Position numbers and translations under genes: made by a program
Source: Neckera pumila
Taxonomy: Eukaryota > Streptophyta > Bryopsida > Hypnales > Neckeraceae
DNA: 64,000 nt
NCBI GenBank assembly: GCA_963969595.1
Contig: OZ018408.1
Location: 11,033,823 to 11,097,822, forward strand
Direction: 5' to 3'
Notes under the pieces: generated by a model
What the model was told of the DNA's origin: nothing
Database searches by the model: none
What the model saw: the letters and a program-made list of their open reading frames with translations, nothing else
In this document: piece after piece, positions 36,789 to 49,651 of the stretch
Layout: every line of letters starts with the position of its first letter
Position numbering within the stretch: position 1 is the stretch's first letter

Positions 36789-39480
36789 TTGTTCGATTAT
36801 CAAGTAGTTATTCTTCGTTTTGTGCAGCTAGGATACAATGTATAGTTGGCGAAGCCTGTGTAAGCACAGCGCACCGCAACTTAGGAAGTAGGCGCTTGGC
36901 GTAGCATCAGCCTGATACAGAATTTCAACGTCTACCTTTTTCTTTTCTGCAAGGGGCGTGTGACTTTAACTTTTTCAAAGTTTGATTTATTCCACCAAGA
37001 GAGTTGTACAACTGAATATTGCTCTTAACTCTGAAGCGCCTGCAAGTACAAAAATTTGTCCTTTTGACAGACTAGAATTGGTGTGGAGAGAAGGAAACGA
37101 TGTGTTTTGCAGTTGTATGCAAGGGGATCTTCTTTTTCATAACGATTAGTGTTGAAAACCGGTGCAACCGGAGACCGGGTTGAGAGCCTGAATGAACTTT
37201 GTCGACGCTGCCTGCAATTACAAGCCTTAGCCATGGCAAATTTTTTTCTTGCATGGTGTCAGGATAATTACCGTATTTCTAATGGAAGTGCTGGTTTGTC
37301 AATTTCTCGTAGATCTGTCTCATGGTCTGCTTTCTATTCATGGTCGACGTTTTCCTTCTGCCTGCTACTAAAAAAACAGGGAGTCTCCGGATTGAAATCA
37401 TTCTTGCCACTGAATATGCCCATCAAAATACTGACAAATCCAGCACACCACTCCCTCACCTACCGTTTACAATTCAAAGCAATCCATTTGAAGCCCATTT
37501 CTGTTCCTGGATATCATAAAGCTGGGAGTTACCACGGGATATATCACGGGCTTCATCTGCTTCATTTGTCCGTAGCCAAGGGCCTGTCCTTATAGGGTTA
37601 ACCCTAGAAGGATGCTGCGGACACATAGAGAATTCTTCTATGTAGGACAAAAGTGCAAATGTTCATCCTTGGAATTGTGTGAAAGGGAAGATCTTGCACA
37701 GTAGTTTGACCTCCAATAAATGTTCTTGGGTTTTTTGAAGCAAATTATTTTCACGATACTCAAAAGTTGATTTCCATGGTAACCAACCCGTCTTTAAATA
37801 TCTAGGGTATTGTAGTGAGAAGCCACTAAATTGTTGACTTTTTATTTGAAACATATGTACAATTGTTTGTGTGCGAAATATTTTCCGGAGTAATAATTTA
37901 ACCATGTACAAGAACTCATATTCCAAGGATCAATGTATTTTGAACTTTTTGTGATCATTGGATGATGCATCTTTGAAGTGCTCTGATTGATTTACTTGAG
38001 TAATATATGTGTGAAGGGATTTTTCAACTCTAATTTACTAAGGAATGAATATGTATATATATATGTGTGTGTGTGTGTGAGGAAAAACTTTTGAAAGTGA
38101 TTACGAAGTTGTGCAACAATGTATACATTGCACAATTCAAAATTGATGTATTATACATGTGTTCTATGTAATAACTTCATGGACATAATATACATGTGTT
38201 CTATGTAGTAACTTCATGGACAAACCTTTTGAAACACCATGGTGTACTAAAAGTTAAATAGACTTCTACAATGCGCTTCCTTTTGTGATCACTGTTTGCA
38301 CCCAAAACTCAATCATTTGTCTTCTCTTATTCTTCCTCAACCCCCCAAAGTTGCCCACACCAATTTCTTTCTCATGACCAAGTTTATTTTACATTGTGAT
38401 CAATTTCTTTCTCAAAATGCATCCGTATACAATCATGTATTTTGAAAGGTTTTAAAGTCTAAATGGTGATCTGCTTTTTAATAGAGTGCATACAGAAAGT
38501 GCGCAAATCTAAACTTCATTCTTCAAAATCCAATTCCTTTTGGATTTTACACAAATTTGATTTCCAAGCACCTAGTGATCACAGAGTGGTTGCCTAGTCA
38601 CTAAACGAAAGGGTTGAAAGGGGTCCAAACTTTATGGTCTTTCATATTTACAGCTACAGACTTTAGACTTCATCCAGGCATGTCAGAAGGGTGTCACAGA
38701 GGATTCCGTTTCTATTGATGATTTCATTACCATGTCAATGGTTACCACATTGCGAGTTTGCGACCCAAGACTTTCGACTTGAACTTTACGGAGAGGATAC
38801 CATTTGCGTCGCTTTAACAGAAGCATCTAAACATATGCCTCGGTGATTCTTGGAAGTTGTAGGGCTGCAAAGATCTATGTAGCCATATCTGTTGAGATCA
38901 AATTATAATCACTATGTATTAATTTATAATGCAATTTCAAAGTTGGACGTTATAGACCACTCGAAGTGCAGATAACCGCAGAAGTTATAAAGCGTGCAGA
39001 TAGAAGCAACAAAGATAGTCCTCCATTTAAAAAAACTATGCACTGCACAGGTGTTGTTTCCAATCACGTTTTTCATTCAGTTGAATCAACCTCATTTTAC
39101 TGCTGCGAATCTCGAAGCGTGTGCACGTTCAAGTACCATAATGTCTACTAATCTACAATATTTCAAGCCCCATAACTCAATGGGCCTCGCACCTGGCGGG
39201 GAGTAATTCTAAAAAACTGTCTTCAAGCTGATGTGCTGATATGTTATACCTTGTTCCAACAGTCAGACCCTAATTCAAAAGAGAGCTGACACTACATAAC
39301 CACAATCGATCAGAGTCTGAAGGATGATTTCGAAGAGGCAAAATTGTTTTATCTGTGTATATGCCACCAATTCATTAAGAGGGAACTAGAATGGCAGAAT
39401 TTCTCCTTGACAACCTGCCACCTCAGGCTAGAGGTTTTTCTCCTATTTAACACTTGAATTATCTGATGCCCCAGTTTCAA
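36789..39480. other. Intergenic region between convergent callose synthase and BUB3 genes
   Basis: The two genes end toward each other. The first few hundred bases after 36,788 are probably the callose synthase 3' UTR. The 148-codon open frame at 37,149-37,595 shows no recognisable domain and is not called. A (TA)n(TG)n microsatellite lies at 38,051-38,079, and a 37-bp direct duplication lies at 38,152-38,225. Part of 38,900-39,480 may be BUB3 3' UTR. Confidence 0.5.
38152..38225. repeat. 37-bp tandem duplication
   Basis: Two adjacent units beginning TATACATGTGTTCTATGTA at 38,152 and 38,189 differ at only a few positions. It lies downstream of the callose synthase gene, outside any coding sequence. 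A TA/TG microsatellite is found about 75 bp before it. Confidence 0.8.
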
Positions 39481-42400
39481 TCAGGACGAAGGTGCGTAGG
39501 CCTTTGGTTTGGGTTTCACTTCTGCCTCGTTTACACTCCGCACAAAAATAGCATCAGGTTCGTGCCTGCACAATGCCAACCAGTGCGTGATCAAACTTGC
39601 AACCTTCTGGAAGCAGCAAACATCCTGTTCAGCAGTTACAACATGAGTATGTAGTGGGCATTTCCATTTACTCAACGAACTAGAACTGGATATGCTCCAT
39701 GTTTTGTTGTCTCTAACCCAAAAGGCGGACTTAGCGCCGGCACGGAAATGAAGATAGCTGCGGTGCCCAGTGGTGAGTTAAAAGCATGATAGCATGTCGG
39801 GGCCCATCATTCTAAACATCGAGTTTCTTGTGTCCAGTAGAGTAGTGACTCAAGATTATAGTGACAGAGGTACTCTGAAAAAGTTGAAGAGGGCTTTTGA
39901 AATTTTCTACAGGTGAGGATTATATTGAGAAATGTACCAAGGATTATATGAAAAATTAGACATTTCTAGTTGGACTAGACACTTGCAATTAACCACTTGT
40001 TTAATATCGAGCAGGCTGAAATGAAGATCAACTGACTAGGGGAAGAAAGAACGATGACTTACGGTTTATCACCCTCCTCGTAAGTGTAACTAGATGCAAC
40101 GGCAAGGAGGCGTCCATCCCTGCTAAACGAGAGTGCGGCAACGCTAGTTGGATACCTAGAATACTGCACAAAACATTACTATAAAATCAGTCCTGGTAAT
40201 TCAATGATCCCACACAGGGACTGACAATGACTACACTGACTTGGACTATTTAGCGGGGGAAATTAGCGTCACCTCAAAATTTTATTTTTGTGGAAATTGG
40301 TAAAACATAATACGATTATAACTTGCACTAATTCAAAATAGATTAGTGTCACACGCACTACTAGGACAATTCAGTGTAGCAGCAGCTGATTGTTACTGTG
40401 TCAATCCTATTTCCACTATAATCTGCATGATGCAAAATGATTCTAAACTAACCCCACCCCCCACCCCTCAAATCTCTAGACAACCAATATTCCTTAGCCA
40501 ACCAATCGGACTCGTTCCCTGAGAATTAACAAAAATACCTGATACAGGCGTTTCTTGTTATTGCCGTCCCAGACATTGACGTAGCCATCGCAACCACCAG
40601 TCGCAAACGTTCCATATCTGCAACACCACCAGAAAGATAACCACGATCTCAGAAGTAGCGATTCACAAGCTGAGATACAACTTTGCGATCTGGTTCTTGA
40701 ATGGTTCTTGAATATAGTGACTTGAAATCACGCCTCAAAAACGTTGATAAGAGTAATATCATTACAACCAATAAAGTGTGTCAAATGTAAATAAGTGCAC
40801 AGATTGACCATAAGGACTCACATTGGATGAAACGTAATAGCATTGACTGGGTAAACTGTATCTCGCCCCGCCTCAGACTTCCGATGGCACTTAAAAGCAT
40901 ACCTGCACGGGATGCAACCAGAACTTTGAGCTATAAGCAGGATAAATTGCTTTCTTCCCAGAATCCCAAAAAGAAGGGAGGAAAGTGAAGACCCAGCAGA
41001 GACATGAAAATCACAGACTATAGGAGGAAAAACTTACTTTTTTGCTTGTCCTGTCTCAGACATATCAAAAAACTCCATAGCTACACGACCTTCCACAGAG
41101 CTGAGGGCATAACCTGCCAAAACAAATTGCATCCCAAAGTAAACAAGTGCCTCAAAACTCAGCATGTGTACAGCAAAGCTACCATGCGTACAACACGTCT
41201 CGAATCACCAGAGATAACTAACCTCTCAGAGCCTAACTTTCCAAACCGAAACCGAAACTGATACACAAAAGACATCAAAATTCTAGGTCACACGGATGAT
41301 GCTTTGGGAACATTTGGGCAGGGGAAACCACATGCCTGTGCCGTTTGGGTAACATCGTACGCATCGAGTTTGATATTTTAATGAAGATTCACGGATCTGC
41401 TCAGGGTGCTGCATATGACGCAAGTCGTACACGGTAATATGCCGACCTGCAGTGGCTACGACAAGTCGATGCCCGACCAGAGACATACTATACACCCGCT
41501 CAGGTTGGGGATAAGTCCCAACACGAGTACCCCCTCTGGGATCCCAGCAGCGCACCGTCTTGTCCCAGCTCCCAGTGACCACGTGTCCTACAATGCCCCA
41601 AATTGATCAGGAAGGTGGAGGATACTAAGACCGTCAGGGACCTGATCCCGTCTCCTCTACCAACCGCTGCTACCAACAGCACCTCATCCCCTCCAAAACA
41701 ATTGGTAGGACGTAGGAGCAAGTGGGGAAAGCATGACTTGATTAAATGCCAAAAGCCACTGATCTTTTGCATAGAAATGGTCTATTACCCCTCCAGTAGT
41801 GGTCTACAACCTCCCACTTTGAAAGATTGCACAAGAAATTCACACACAGTGATCAAAATCTAAAGCCACCAGATGTGGCTCCTATAAACAAAGTGATCTC
41901 TCCACTGCACTAGACTGATTTCTCACAATTCACACTACTACATGATGGTTTGAACGCTTGAAGTGACGCAAATAGTGTCCTCTACCTTGTACACTTTCCA
42001 AGAACTTGGCAAGACTGACAATATTTCGTGAAGGCTCACCAAAATTTGACACCCACACTAAACTCGAATACCAACGGATGTCGAAAACTGATCAAACAAA
42101 TGAGAAGATTCATTCAGACGTAGTTAAACTATAATCAGCGAGCTTCCCAATCCCTGATAAGAAACCGATGCAACTCACCCGTAGCGTGCGAATACTCCAC
42201 ACACCTCACCGGCGCGTCGTGCGTTCCCAAGCGATCCTCACCTCCTGTATTAAAATCATATCTGGACAAAAACATAAAATCATATTAAGCTTTTAAGAAC
42301 CCTGAACGAAAATTACTCGGTCGAAAAATCTAAAACGAGCCATTGCAATACTCCCATTCCTACTCCACGTGAATACAACCACGCACACATCTGCAATGAC

Positions 42401-43433
42401 CCCACCACCGGGTTGCAGGTGAGCATTAAAAAGACCGAAGTCGCAAGAAGAGATCCAAATGCAATCAAATACAACCCCATATTCTGAATTAGGGTTTAAG
42501 AAGGGTTTCTTGAAGACGAAAGACGATTACGAAAATCCACCTGTAGCCATTTGCCGAAAACCAAAGATCGCAGGCGTAAAAGAAACTCCTCACAGTCGAA
42601 AAAACACTTTACATGTCCTTGTAACTATTCCCAACTTAAAAACACTCACGCACATCAACAAGGTCCCCACCACAGTGTTGCAGGTGAACCCTCAAAAGAC
42701 CGAAATCGCAACAAGCGACCCAAACACTATCGAATCTGCCCCCACGTTCTCATCTAAGAATTAGGGCTTAGGAAGGGTTTCCCAGAGGAAGACGGAAAAA
42801 TCCAACCGTAGCCAAATTGTCGAAACCTAAAGATCGCCGGCGTCTAAGAACCTCCTCACAGTCGAAAAAGCCTTCACACGCCCTTACAACTACTCCCCAC
42901 TTGAAAACAATCACAATGCCCCACCACGGGACCCTTAAAAGAGACCGAAACGGCAGCAGCACCACCTGATCCCATGAGCTCCAGTGTTGGTTCCCCCAAG
43001 CATTCCCAAAAATCAGCGGGGTGGGTTTTCGAAACCGTGAAACGGACCTGTACACGGTGTGGTCCGCGGAGGCCGTGAACCCCGAGGAGTCGTCGTGGAA
43101 GCAGCAGTCGAGGACGGGCGCGCGGTGCGCGAATTGTCCCTTGAGCACATTGGCGGAGGCGTCGTAGAGTCGCACCTTGGCGTCCCAGGAGGACACCAGC
43201 AGGTGGTCGCTGTAGTTGGAGAATCGGAGGTTGGAGATGCCGTCGGAGGGCGGGGAGGAAAGCTCCCGCCCCAGCAGAAGCGGGGGAGGAGGGGAGGAGG
43301 GGAGCATGTTCGAGGGAGGGGGAGGCGGAGGAGGTGGAGGTGGAGGAGGGCCAACGGAAGAAGGGGTGGAGAGGCCGTGAGGAGGGTGGGAGGGCGGGTG
43401 AGGCGGAGGAGGGGGCGGCACACCTCCCATCAT
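39481..43433 (-). CDS. BUB3: Mitotic checkpoint protein BUB3, eight exons, 380 aa
   Basis: BUB3 is a seven-bladed WD40 protein that brings BUB1 and BUBR1-type kinases to unattached kinetochores in the spindle checkpoint. Joined exons on the minus strand: 43433-43048, 42261-42179, 41587-41336, 41113-41038, 40902-40822, 40617-40539, 40163-40063, 39565-39481; total 1,143 bp, in frame throughout. Diagnostic stretches are [89 protein letters not shown] and the C-terminus [20 protein letters not shown]. The usual protein is about 340 aa. Here about 52 extra residues, nearly all Pro/Ser/His/Leu, precede the conserved GREL. A second in-frame Met at residue 43 (43,307-43,305) would give a protein of normal size. 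Intron 3 uses a GC donor. The gene converges with the callose synthase and diverges from the left SF3B4 copy. Confidence 0.95.
41334..41335 (-). other. Non-canonical GC splice donor, BUB3 intron 3
   Basis: The exon ending at 41,336 reads ...AACGGCACAG on the minus strand and is followed by GCATGT, not GT. The acceptor at 41,114-41,116 is a normal CAG. Only this junction restores the conserved protein [13 protein letters not shown] with correct phase (G + GT). The nearby GT, 4-5 bases on, would shift the frame. GC-AG introns are a known minor class of U2-type introns. Confidence 0.8.
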
Positions 43434-43833
43434 CCTAATATAAATCCTCCTCTCGGAAGAGTCCTGCAGATGCTCGCTCTCACAGCAACACTCTCAACAC
43501 TGCAGCAATCTCACAGAAGCAACACTTTCGCCACAGCAACAACACTCACAGCACTGCAAGACTCTCTAGCTCTGCAATCTCTCTTGCTCTCTCTGTCTGT
43601 CTGTCTGCGGCCACCCCCCTATAGTAATGACGAGAACCCTAAGCTGTCTTCGTTCCTCGGTCAGGCATCCCGTGATCGTCCGTTGGTGGATTCTTGCAAT
43701 TTGAATGCGGGGCTCCGTTCCTGCGGCGTCGGAACCAAGAAGGCAGAAGCCAGGAATTCAAACGAGCAGGCGGGTAGGGACGCTGTCTGTGTGTAAGACG
43801 GACCGAGCGTGTAAACCTATACATTACTAGTAA
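43434..43833. promoter_or_regulatory. BUB3 promoter and leader region
   Basis: The 400 bp upstream of the first BUB3 ATG includes CA-rich repeats near 43,480-43,580 (CAGCAAC/CAACACT type) and a 'tctgtctgtctgtc' run near 43,595. An AT-rich 'tttatatta' lies just before the first ATG on the minus strand, so transcription might start close to or even beyond that ATG. This is inference; no transcription start is proven. The plus-strand open frame at 43,059-43,796 is an antisense shadow of the proline-rich exon. Confidence 0.35.
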
Positions 43834-44399
43834 GGGCCGCTTTACACCAAGAAGCCGGGCCAATTCTCCTTCAAGCCAATTGCACAAAATTTCAGCCCCT
43901 TTTGGGTTGGAGGCCGGCCTCAACTTCCCATTAGAATAAGATTATAATGGAGGCCAATTTTTCCATATGTAAAGGCCTTAAGGCCAAGAAGCCGGGCCAA
44001 TTCAATAAAACCTACAAAAGAAAGAGAGAGGGGTTGAAATTTTCAAAGGCCACTTTATACCTAGAGGCCAGTCCTAATCCCCATGAGGCCAATTGCACAA
44101 AATCCAACGGTAGTGATTAGTTGAAAAAAATAGTTTTTTATTAAAACAATTTTTTTAATTGAAATCTGACATTGGCCCCAAGGCCAAGAATTGGCCTCCC
44201 ATTTTTGATGCACCCAATTCAGCAAGCTCGGGCCATGTCAAATCACGTCTTTTTGAATAAAAAATTCAATTCACCAAATTGGCCCAGCCTCTTGGTGTAA
44301 AGGAGTTGGGGCTGATTTGAGCCTTTTGTCCAATCAGAAGTCAGGATTCTTGGCCTCTGACACAAGAAATTGGCCCGGCCTCTTGGTATAAAGCGGCCC
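43834..44399. mobile_element. PIF/Harbinger (Tourist)-like MITE, copy 1 (566 bp, TAA flanks)
   Basis: It starts GGGCCGCTTTACACCAAGAA and ends CTTGGTATAAAGCGGCCC, with TAA directly on both sides. The terminal inverted repeat extends to about 35 bp (GCCGGGCCAATT / AATTGGCCCGGCC). A TAA/TTA target duplication with GGGCC termini is typical of PIF/Harbinger MITEs. No transposase is present. Relatives lie at 49,480-49,651 (remnant) and 61,391-62,184. Confidence 0.8.
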
Positions 44400-44554
44400 T
44401 AAATGAGAAAGAAAGAGTCTGCCACCTGGCCTAAGGCACAGTGAGCTTACTTATTCCGATCTTTTTATTACCGTAAGATACGAGGGATTCAGTTTTGTAG
44501 TCCATGAAACTGAGTTAGTTATAGTTATCCTGATAATTTGATAAGAAGGTACTG

Positions 44555-46341
44555 TACAACGGGGGACAAAAGTATCGTTACCCCTTTTTGTTCCCACACA
44601 AACGCCCCATTTTCAAATACTATTTTTTATAATTTTTAAGTAATTATTGGATCATTGCATTCCTACTTAGTTCCAATCATGCATACCAAGTTTCAACTTC
44701 AAAAAGCAAAACTCCATTTTTGGTGAATTTTTAACCCCTACAAGCCCAAGGCCTTTTTTCTGCCAAAAAACACCCAAAACTGTCATTTTTTAGCAAAGAG
44801 TGAAAAAAAATTTAAAATGTTTTTTTTGCACATCTAATTGTAGGATCTTACACCTAGCTAGTATGAGAATGTCTGGAAAAAACTTCAGAATTTTTGACCA
44901 CACAGAATGCAAAGATATCTATGTTTAAAGTAAAAAAATAAATTTTTTAGCACATTGTGGGACTAGACTTTTTGACTTTGAATATTTTTAACTTAAAATT
45001 TTTACACTACATAGCTTTGAGCTTTAAATGTTTATAGTGGAGAATTGAGTTGACAATCTACCCAAAAAAAAAAAAATTCAAAAAAACTTAATTTTCATTA
45101 CTAAAAATATTGTTAAGTAGGAGTAGGTACAAGATAGAAGGAAAATCTAAAATATTCATATATTTTAGATGGAATTAAAATGCACTAATCCCAATGGTCA
45201 GATTGTTCTAGCAAGTAAACTTAACCATCCAAGAAAAAAAATTTGAAAAATTTGAAAAATTGCATTCAGAAATGCATCCTAGAAGTTATTTTTTTCAAAA
45301 AGATGTTCTAACTGCCCAAAAAAACAAGAATGTCCATAATTTTCTCATAACAAATCCAAATGAAACAAACCAAAGCTTTTTAGATAGACAAAAATACAAT
45401 ATATGAGAAAAAAATACTTACAAAAAAAAAAAAAACTGCAAATTTTTTTTGATGCTCGCTATCCCCTGTTTTGAGCTTATTTGGTCATAACTTTTGTTTC
45501 CAGGCACCAATTGTGAAAAAAATTATATTCCCATGAAGCTAATCAGTTTTTCTACCTCCTAAAAAAGTTTCAAAAAATCAGAAGAAAATTTCAGCCCGTA
45601 GGTACCTGCCCCAAAATGCATTTGTCCCCCGAAGGGCTTTTAGGAATTAAAGCCAATTTTCATGGTTTTACATAATATTTTGTTGAAAACAATTAATGGT
45701 GAAATTTTTAAATTTGACTGCAGAGGTATGTAGAAAATATCCATACGCACGTCTTATATTCAACAAGCATCTCCAAAAAAAATTCACAGTTCCTTCTATA
45801 AGAAATTCAATATTGGGGTGACAATGTCCTAATTTTGGAAAATAGATATATTTTTATTGTAATTAGACTTTTCTATTTAACCATCACATTATATCCAATT
45901 TTGTACATTTGTGCATGATGGTACAATTGCCTTGCCAAAATCTAATTACAATAAAATATATCTATTTTTCAAAATTAGGACATTGTCACCACAATATTGA
46001 ATTTTTTATAGAAGGAGTTGTGTGAATTTTTTTGGGAGATGCTTGTTGAATGTAAGATGTGCATATGGATATTCCCTACATATCTTGGCAATCAAATTAA
46101 AAAATTTCATCATTAATTGTTTTCAATAAAATATTATGTAAAACCATAAAAATTGATTTTAAAAATTCACCAAAAATGGAATTTTGCTTTTTTGAAGTTG
46201 AAACTTGGTATGCATGATTGGAACTAAGTAGGAATGCAATGATCCAAGAATTACATAAAAATTATAAAAAATGGTGTTTGAAAATCGGGGCGTTGTGTGG
46301 GAACAAAAAAAAGGCGACAGTACTTTTATCCCTCCATTGTA
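44555..46341. mobile_element. Tc1/mariner-like foldback MITE, copy B, interrupted by a piggyBac-like element
   Basis: The outer ends are TA-CAACGGGGGACAAAAGTATC and GTACTTTTATCCCTCCATTG-TA. Removing 44,731-45,650 leaves a palindrome of about 870 bp with arms near 434 and 438 bp around 45,906. It matches copy A across its length. The right-hand TA (46,340-46,341) is also the left flank of copy C. Confidence 0.82.
44731..45650. mobile_element. piggyBac-like element, copy 3, nested in foldback MITE copy B
   Basis: It starts TTAACCCCTACAAGCCCAAG and ends GAAGGGCTTTTAGGAATTAA. It is in reverse orientation relative to 9819-10749. The host sequence resumes exactly where the uninterrupted foldback copy continues: 'ttttggtgaattttTTAA' on the left and 'TTAAagccaattttcatgg' on the right, against 'gaattttttaattcaatttt' in copy A. 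The comparison supports a TTAA target site. Confidence 0.82.
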
Positions 46342-47216
46342 CAGTCCCCTACCAAAAGTTTCCATAATTGTAATTTGGATCATTCACTTTCATTTGCACA
46401 ATGTAGAATGCACTTGAATATTTGTGTTTTGCACAATCAACATTCATATTTATGCAATCCCAATCAAGCATATCAAACTTTAGTTTGAGAAGAAAAAAAA
46501 AATCCATTTTTGGTGAATTTTTTCATTTAATTTTCATGGTTTTACATGATAATTCATTGAGAAATATTGGTGACAAATTTTTTAATTTGATTGTATAGAT
46601 ATGTAGGAAACATCCATACACACATTTTTTATTCAACAAGCATCTCCAAAAAAGTTTCACAATTCCCTCTATAAAGATTTCAATGTTGGTATGACAATAC
46701 ATTAAATTTGAAAAATAGATAATTCTTTATTGTAATTCAATTTTTCTATTTTGTCCTTCACATTGTACCTGATTTTGTACATTTGAACGTGATGGTGCAA
46801 TTACTTTGCAAAAATCTAATTATAATAAAGAAATATCTATTTTCTAAAATTACGGCATTGTCACCTCAACATTAAAATCTCCGTTGAAAGAATATTGAAT
46901 TTTTTTTGGAGATGCTTGTTGAAGGAACAATGTGTGTATGGATGTTTCCTATATATATCCACAATAAAATTTAAAAAAATTATCATCAATATTTTTCAAT
47001 GAATTATCATGTAAAACCATGAAAATTAAATGAAAAAATTCACCAGAAATGGAGTTTTGGGTTTTTATAATCTAAAATTTGATATACTTGATTAGAAATG
47101 TGTAAGATGCGATTGTTGATTGTGCAAAATTAAAACTGTCAAGTGCATTCTACATTGTGCCAAGAGAACGGAATGGTCTGAATTGCAATCACGAAAACTT
47201 TTGGTAGGAGACTGTA
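46340..47216. mobile_element. Tc1/mariner-like foldback MITE, copy C (873 bp plus TA)
   Basis: It runs from TA-CAGTCCCCTACCAAAAGTTT to AAACTTTTGGTAGGAGACTG-TA. The inner palindrome is homologous to copies A and B (for example GAGATGCTTGTTGAA and its complement) around a centre near 46,778. The outermost 100 bp or so differ from the other copies. It abuts copy B and shares its TA. Confidence 0.8.
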
Positions 47217-49400
47217 CTAGAGAGCGGGCAGCTCATGGCGCATTTTGGCACAAGCAGTTGCAAGTCAAGCTTGGCAAGGTGAGATTTATAGCCGCGCACA
47301 TGGCAGAATGCACTGTGAGCTGCCCACTCTATGGCATTAAAAGTAGGACACAATCATGACAGAATTGGTAGTGCAATAGTGGACTTGGTACCCAATTGTT
47401 GAATGGTAGATTCTACATCCTTACTAAAAATACCATAAAAATTGCAAAACACTCATGGACTACATTTAAAGTACAAAATAATGATTTTCATAATATAATG
47501 AAAAATCAAAAAGGAAAAACATATGATATCTTTGTTTTTCAAAACTAATAGACATAATTGCCCTTTTGAAAATTGGACAATGATCCCAAAACAAAAACTA
47601 GATTAGTTAAGGCATATGGAGTTGGAATTGGGAAGGCATCTAAAAGGAACAACTTTAGGTGTATTCTTTAAGAAATAGAGTTGGGGTTAGGAAAAAATTC
47701 ATATATAAACAAGGGGATTAGTATTGTAGGATGAACTACTTCCGTATATTCTAGTCAAATTCAACACATGGATGACAAAATAATTTAATTATAGCATTTG
47801 AAAATTTTGGTAGCTTAATTAGATTTTTTGGACTTTTCGAGCGGCGCTCTTCCTAATTTTTCAACACTTCTCATCACATTAATGTTTTATTTTGATTCAT
47901 TTGTAACCGTGTTCCTTTTTCTAAATAATTTTTAGAATAATGTTTAAATATTCAAAATTGGCAACAATGAAATTTTCTCAATTTTAAGAAATATTATACA
48001 ATTTTTTATATTTTAGACATATTCTAATTTTTCCTTAATTATAATTTATGAAACTGACCTACACGCAAGGTATTAGTGAGCAACTTTTTCTATATGGAGA
48101 GAGATTTCATTGCAAAATGAAGTTTTGATATAATTCAAACAAAGGGGATGCAAGGAGGTACAACCAAATGCCTCTAATGAATTTATTTTTTATAGATGGC
48201 GCATTATTCACATATTCAAAAGTAGCATTTAAGTATCTAGATAAACAAAATTGACTTTTCCGTTTTTATTAGCATTGAAATGAATCAATTATAGAATTAT
48301 GAAGTTAAGGAATATAATAGCAAAGTATACCTAAAGAATCAAACCAAATCCTCAGATAAAAAACAATTTAAGATGTCATTAAAATATCGAATAACCCAGA
48401 CGTGAGTTTTCCATTTAAGATCAAGAAAATAATCGGCTAAGCTATTGAAGTGATGAGTTGTTTTGAAGAGACTTTGTAGAATATTGTCATAGGTAAAAGC
48501 AAAGGCTAAGGTTTAGTTTAGATGAGTGGTGCTAGATTAGAGTCCTAATACTTCTTGATGTAATAAAAACTTCCAATTAAATTAGGAAGGATCTAACTCC
48601 CATTTTTCAATATGGTTGCAACAATGAATAAATACAATACAACTTTAATAAAAATCACAGTACATCAATAATTATATATAGATTTAAGAATCATTCTTAT
48701 CGTGCATTGCAAAGCTTCTAAACAAAGAACAAAAATTAATAAGTTTCAATTTTTTCCTTGAAGAGAAGGGCCAAATCTAAAAGCAATTATTGTATGTGCA
48801 GGACATGAGTGACACCTTCCTACTAAATTATTACTTTTTCTGAAAAATAAGATTTAGTAGATGCCAAAAGCAGAACTTTTTGCCAAAATATTTTTTCATC
48901 ATACAAAACTTTTGTTTCTTAAAAAAATAATTTCCTGAAATCCAAGCATCTCTGCTTAAAATTAATTTCCACCAAACTTCCTCTATGAGGACAGTACAAA
49001 AATTTCCAAAAAAATTCCAATCCAAAATTTCAACTTAGTTTCTCTTAACCAAGTACGGCAAGGAAATAGAAACGGCCTCTGAAATAGCCTATTCTACCCA
49101 AATAAAATAAAATAAAATAAAAATACAAGATCAAGAACCTATGCTAGTGTCACAGGAACTCTGATGCAAACGTGAAGAGAACTGAAGAACTTGTATCATA
49201 ACATGTTATAGAGAAGAAATTAAAACTATAGAAAAGGTATCCAATATTGCCCACTTGCAAGGTTGCTACCTCCATAATACTATAAATAGGATTGCACACT
49301 ATTAAAAATGGGCCCTAATTGCACCTTACACTTGCCTTTGTAATGTGTACGATTTTGGAAATCCTCTCCATTAATTTTCCTTCAAAAATAGAAAACCACT
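47217..49400. other. AT-rich intergenic DNA between BUB3 side and SF3B4 inverted repeat
   Basis: No gene is recognised. Short open frames here are in AT-rich sequence without motifs. A run of AATAA/AATAAA units lies at 49,098-49,120. Confidence 0.4.
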
Positions 49401-49479
49401 TTGACGAGTGGTTCATTTTAGATGCACTTATCACAAAGACAAAGCTAATTCTAAAATGAAAAAAAGAAAGAGGGATGGA

Positions 49480-49651
49480 AAATATTTAGGCATTATTGAA
49501 TTGGCCCAACTTTTTGGACTCAAGGCCTTTACATATGGGAAAATTGACCTTTGCTATAATCTTATTTTAATGAGAAGTTGCAAACAACCTTAAATTTTGT
49601 GCAATCAACCTCAAGAGGAATTGGCCCAACTTCTAGGTGTAAAGAGAACCT
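49480..49651. repeat. PIF/Harbinger-like MITE remnant in the left arm
   Basis: Read on the minus strand it gives TTCTCTTTACACCTAGAAGT, then GGGCCAATT, a 'ttgattgcacaaa' block and 'aataagattata', in the same order as the element starting at 61,391. The end is flanked by TAA. It sits at the mirrored place of that element, so the insertion predates the duplication. Confidence 0.6.

Noticed and set aside
37149..37595. 148-codon open frame after the callose synthase gene
   Set aside because: No domain is recognised and it lies in or near the 3' UTR; composition is not gene-like.
43059..43796. 245-codon plus-strand open frame, Gly/Arg-rich
   Set aside because: It is the antisense of the proline-rich BUB3 exon 1, where GGN/CGN complements keep the frame open.
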